NCBI GenBank assembly: GCA_905373475.1
Contig: CAJPTC010000015.1
Location: 1 to 62,894, forward strand
DNA length: 62,894 bases
Direction: 5' to 3'
Source of the DNA: Bacteroidia bacterium
Lineage (GTDB): Bacteria; Bacteroidota; Bacteroidia; Bacteroidales; CAJPTX01
Position 1 is the stretch's first letter. Every line of letters starts with the position of its first letter. The notes beneath the pieces were generated by a model that saw nothing but the letters and a program-made list of their open reading frames with translations, had not been told where the DNA came from and searched no databases. Below are positions 62,221-62,894 of the stretch, one piece after another. The translations under genes were made by a program, and so were the position numbers.

Positions 62221-62894
62221 TTACTGCATCGACAGCAGTTTGCAATACATTCCGCCTTTAGCTTCGAGTTCGGCGTGCATACCCTTCTCCATAAGCTGTC
62301 CCTTGTCCATCACGATAATCTGGTGGGCATTGCGGATGGTCTGCAAATGGTGGGCAATGACCAAGACCGTGCGCTTTCGGATAAGTACAGACATTGCTTG
62401 CTGTATTTTGTACTCATTGACGGGATCGACATTGCTCGTTATCTCGTCTAAAAGGAGGATCGGAGCATCTTTGAGGAAGGCGCGAGCGATGGAGAGGCGT
62501 TGCTTCTGTCCACCCGAGAGTCCCAAACCGTTCTCCCCAATTTTCGTTTCGTAACCATCGGGCAGACTGACGATGAAGTCGTGTATCATCGCCCGACGTG
62601 CGGCTTCCTCGATTTCCCCCTGTGTGGCATTGCGGTTGCCCACCTTGATATTGTTGGCAATGGTGTCGGAAAAGAGAATGACGTTCTGCATTACCACACT
62701 GATTTTGCCGAGTAGATAATCGTAGTCCATTTCCCGTATGTCCACTCCGCCGATACGGATACAGCCTGCCTGCGGTTCCCAGAAGCGGAGCAGCAGATTG
62801 GTGATGGTGGTTTTCCCTGACCCTGACGAGCCGACAAGAGCCGTTACCGTCCGTTCGGGTACGTTGAACGTGAGGTCTTTCATCTCGAACCCCT
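62221..62894 (-). CDS. ABC exporter ATPase domain (partial, runs off the window)
   Basis: The last 220-plus residues of a fused or separate ABC exporter ATPase. Walker A is GSSGSGKTT, the Q-loop VVMQNVILF, the signature LSGGQKQRLSIARAF, and Walker B ILLLDEIT followed by SNVD. The H-loop His is in VIAHHLQTI. The frame stays open past the first Met to the window edge, so the N-terminus lies beyond. The type resembles heterodimeric siderophore or peptide exporters (YbtP/IrtA-like). GC appears higher than in the neighbouring genes, perhaps a sign of transfer. Confidence 0.85.
   Translation of the reverse strand, partial: GFEMKDLTFNVPERTVTALVGSSGSGKTTITNLLLRFWEPQAGCIRIGGVDIREMDYDYLLGKISVVMQNVILFSDTIANNIKVGNRNATQGEIEEAARRAMIHDFIVSLPDGYETKIGENGLGLSGGQKQRLSIARAFLKDAPILLLDEITSNVDPVNEYKIQQAMSVLIRKRTVLVIAHHLQTIRNAHQIIVMDKGQLMEKGMHAELEAKGGMYCKLLSMQ

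Noticed and set aside
1..62894. CRISPR array or tRNA/rRNA genes
   Set aside because: No regularly spaced repeats and no cloverleaf or rRNA sequence were seen in any intergenic stretch, though a covariance search was not possible.

Overview
The window reads as chromosome from a Bacteroidales bacterium, most likely Porphyromonas or a close relative. Many genes are preceded by the Bacteroidetes -7 box TAnnTTTG. Other lineage marks are GldD/GldE, a glycogen synthase-phosphorylase fusion, an Mpi-type DNA invertase, PorT-like barrels, DUF3822 and a sirtuin without zinc cysteines. kdsA implies Kdo-containing LPS, and mqnB-mqnD imply menaquinone synthesis by the futalosine route. The genus call is inference.

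Layout. 1-13.5 kb: an Mpi-type invertase, comM, the giant glycogen fusion enzyme, a solitary Abi_2 gene preceded by a short structured RNA, ileS, lspA, lemA and a small membrane protein. 13.8-21.6 kb: uvrA, a CBS protein and an FKBP lipoprotein on the plus strand, facing a minus-strand operon of sirtuin, beta-barrel, mutY and radC. 21.7-29.5 kb: an AT-richer accessory island between the sirtuin gene and the 3' end of mnmE. It holds a HipB regulator with a 28-codon hipA remnant, an Mrr-type endonuclease gene cut off by an IS110-family element, a second gene cut off on the other side, a complete retron (PRTase-type effector, msr-msd RNA, reverse transcriptase), a frameshifted tyrosine recombinase and a protein of HTH repeats. 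29.7-43.3 kb: mnmE, a DUF3822 gene, holA, ssb, gldE, gldD, a phosphopantetheinyl transferase, a GAF/PAS sensor, rarA, kdsA and cinA. 43.4-53.6 kb: two MacB-type permeases, a peroxiredoxin, rpmH, an adaptor-permease-TolC efflux set lacking a local ATPase, mqnB-mqnD, a secreted unknown protein and rplU-rpmA. 53.7-62.9 kb: an RsmI-like methyltransferase, surface proteins, rlpA, trpS, a GH3-family gene, and the end of an ABC exporter that runs off the window.

Three RNA-based systems stand out. The retron at 24.8-27.3 kb has NAxxH, YADD and VTG motifs in its RT and a matching a1/a2 stem with a TTAGC branch site upstream. The IS110 element at 22.9-24.2 kb encodes a two-loop candidate bridge RNA; its loop sequences match the element's own two ends and the left flank, so part of its programming can be read. 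The Abi_2 gene is preceded by a ~60-nt hairpin RNA ending in a T-run, with its own promoter. Together with the broken hipBA and mrr, the island looks like a decaying, formerly mobile defence cassette. Its integrase is frameshifted at an A7 tract, so it may now be fixed.
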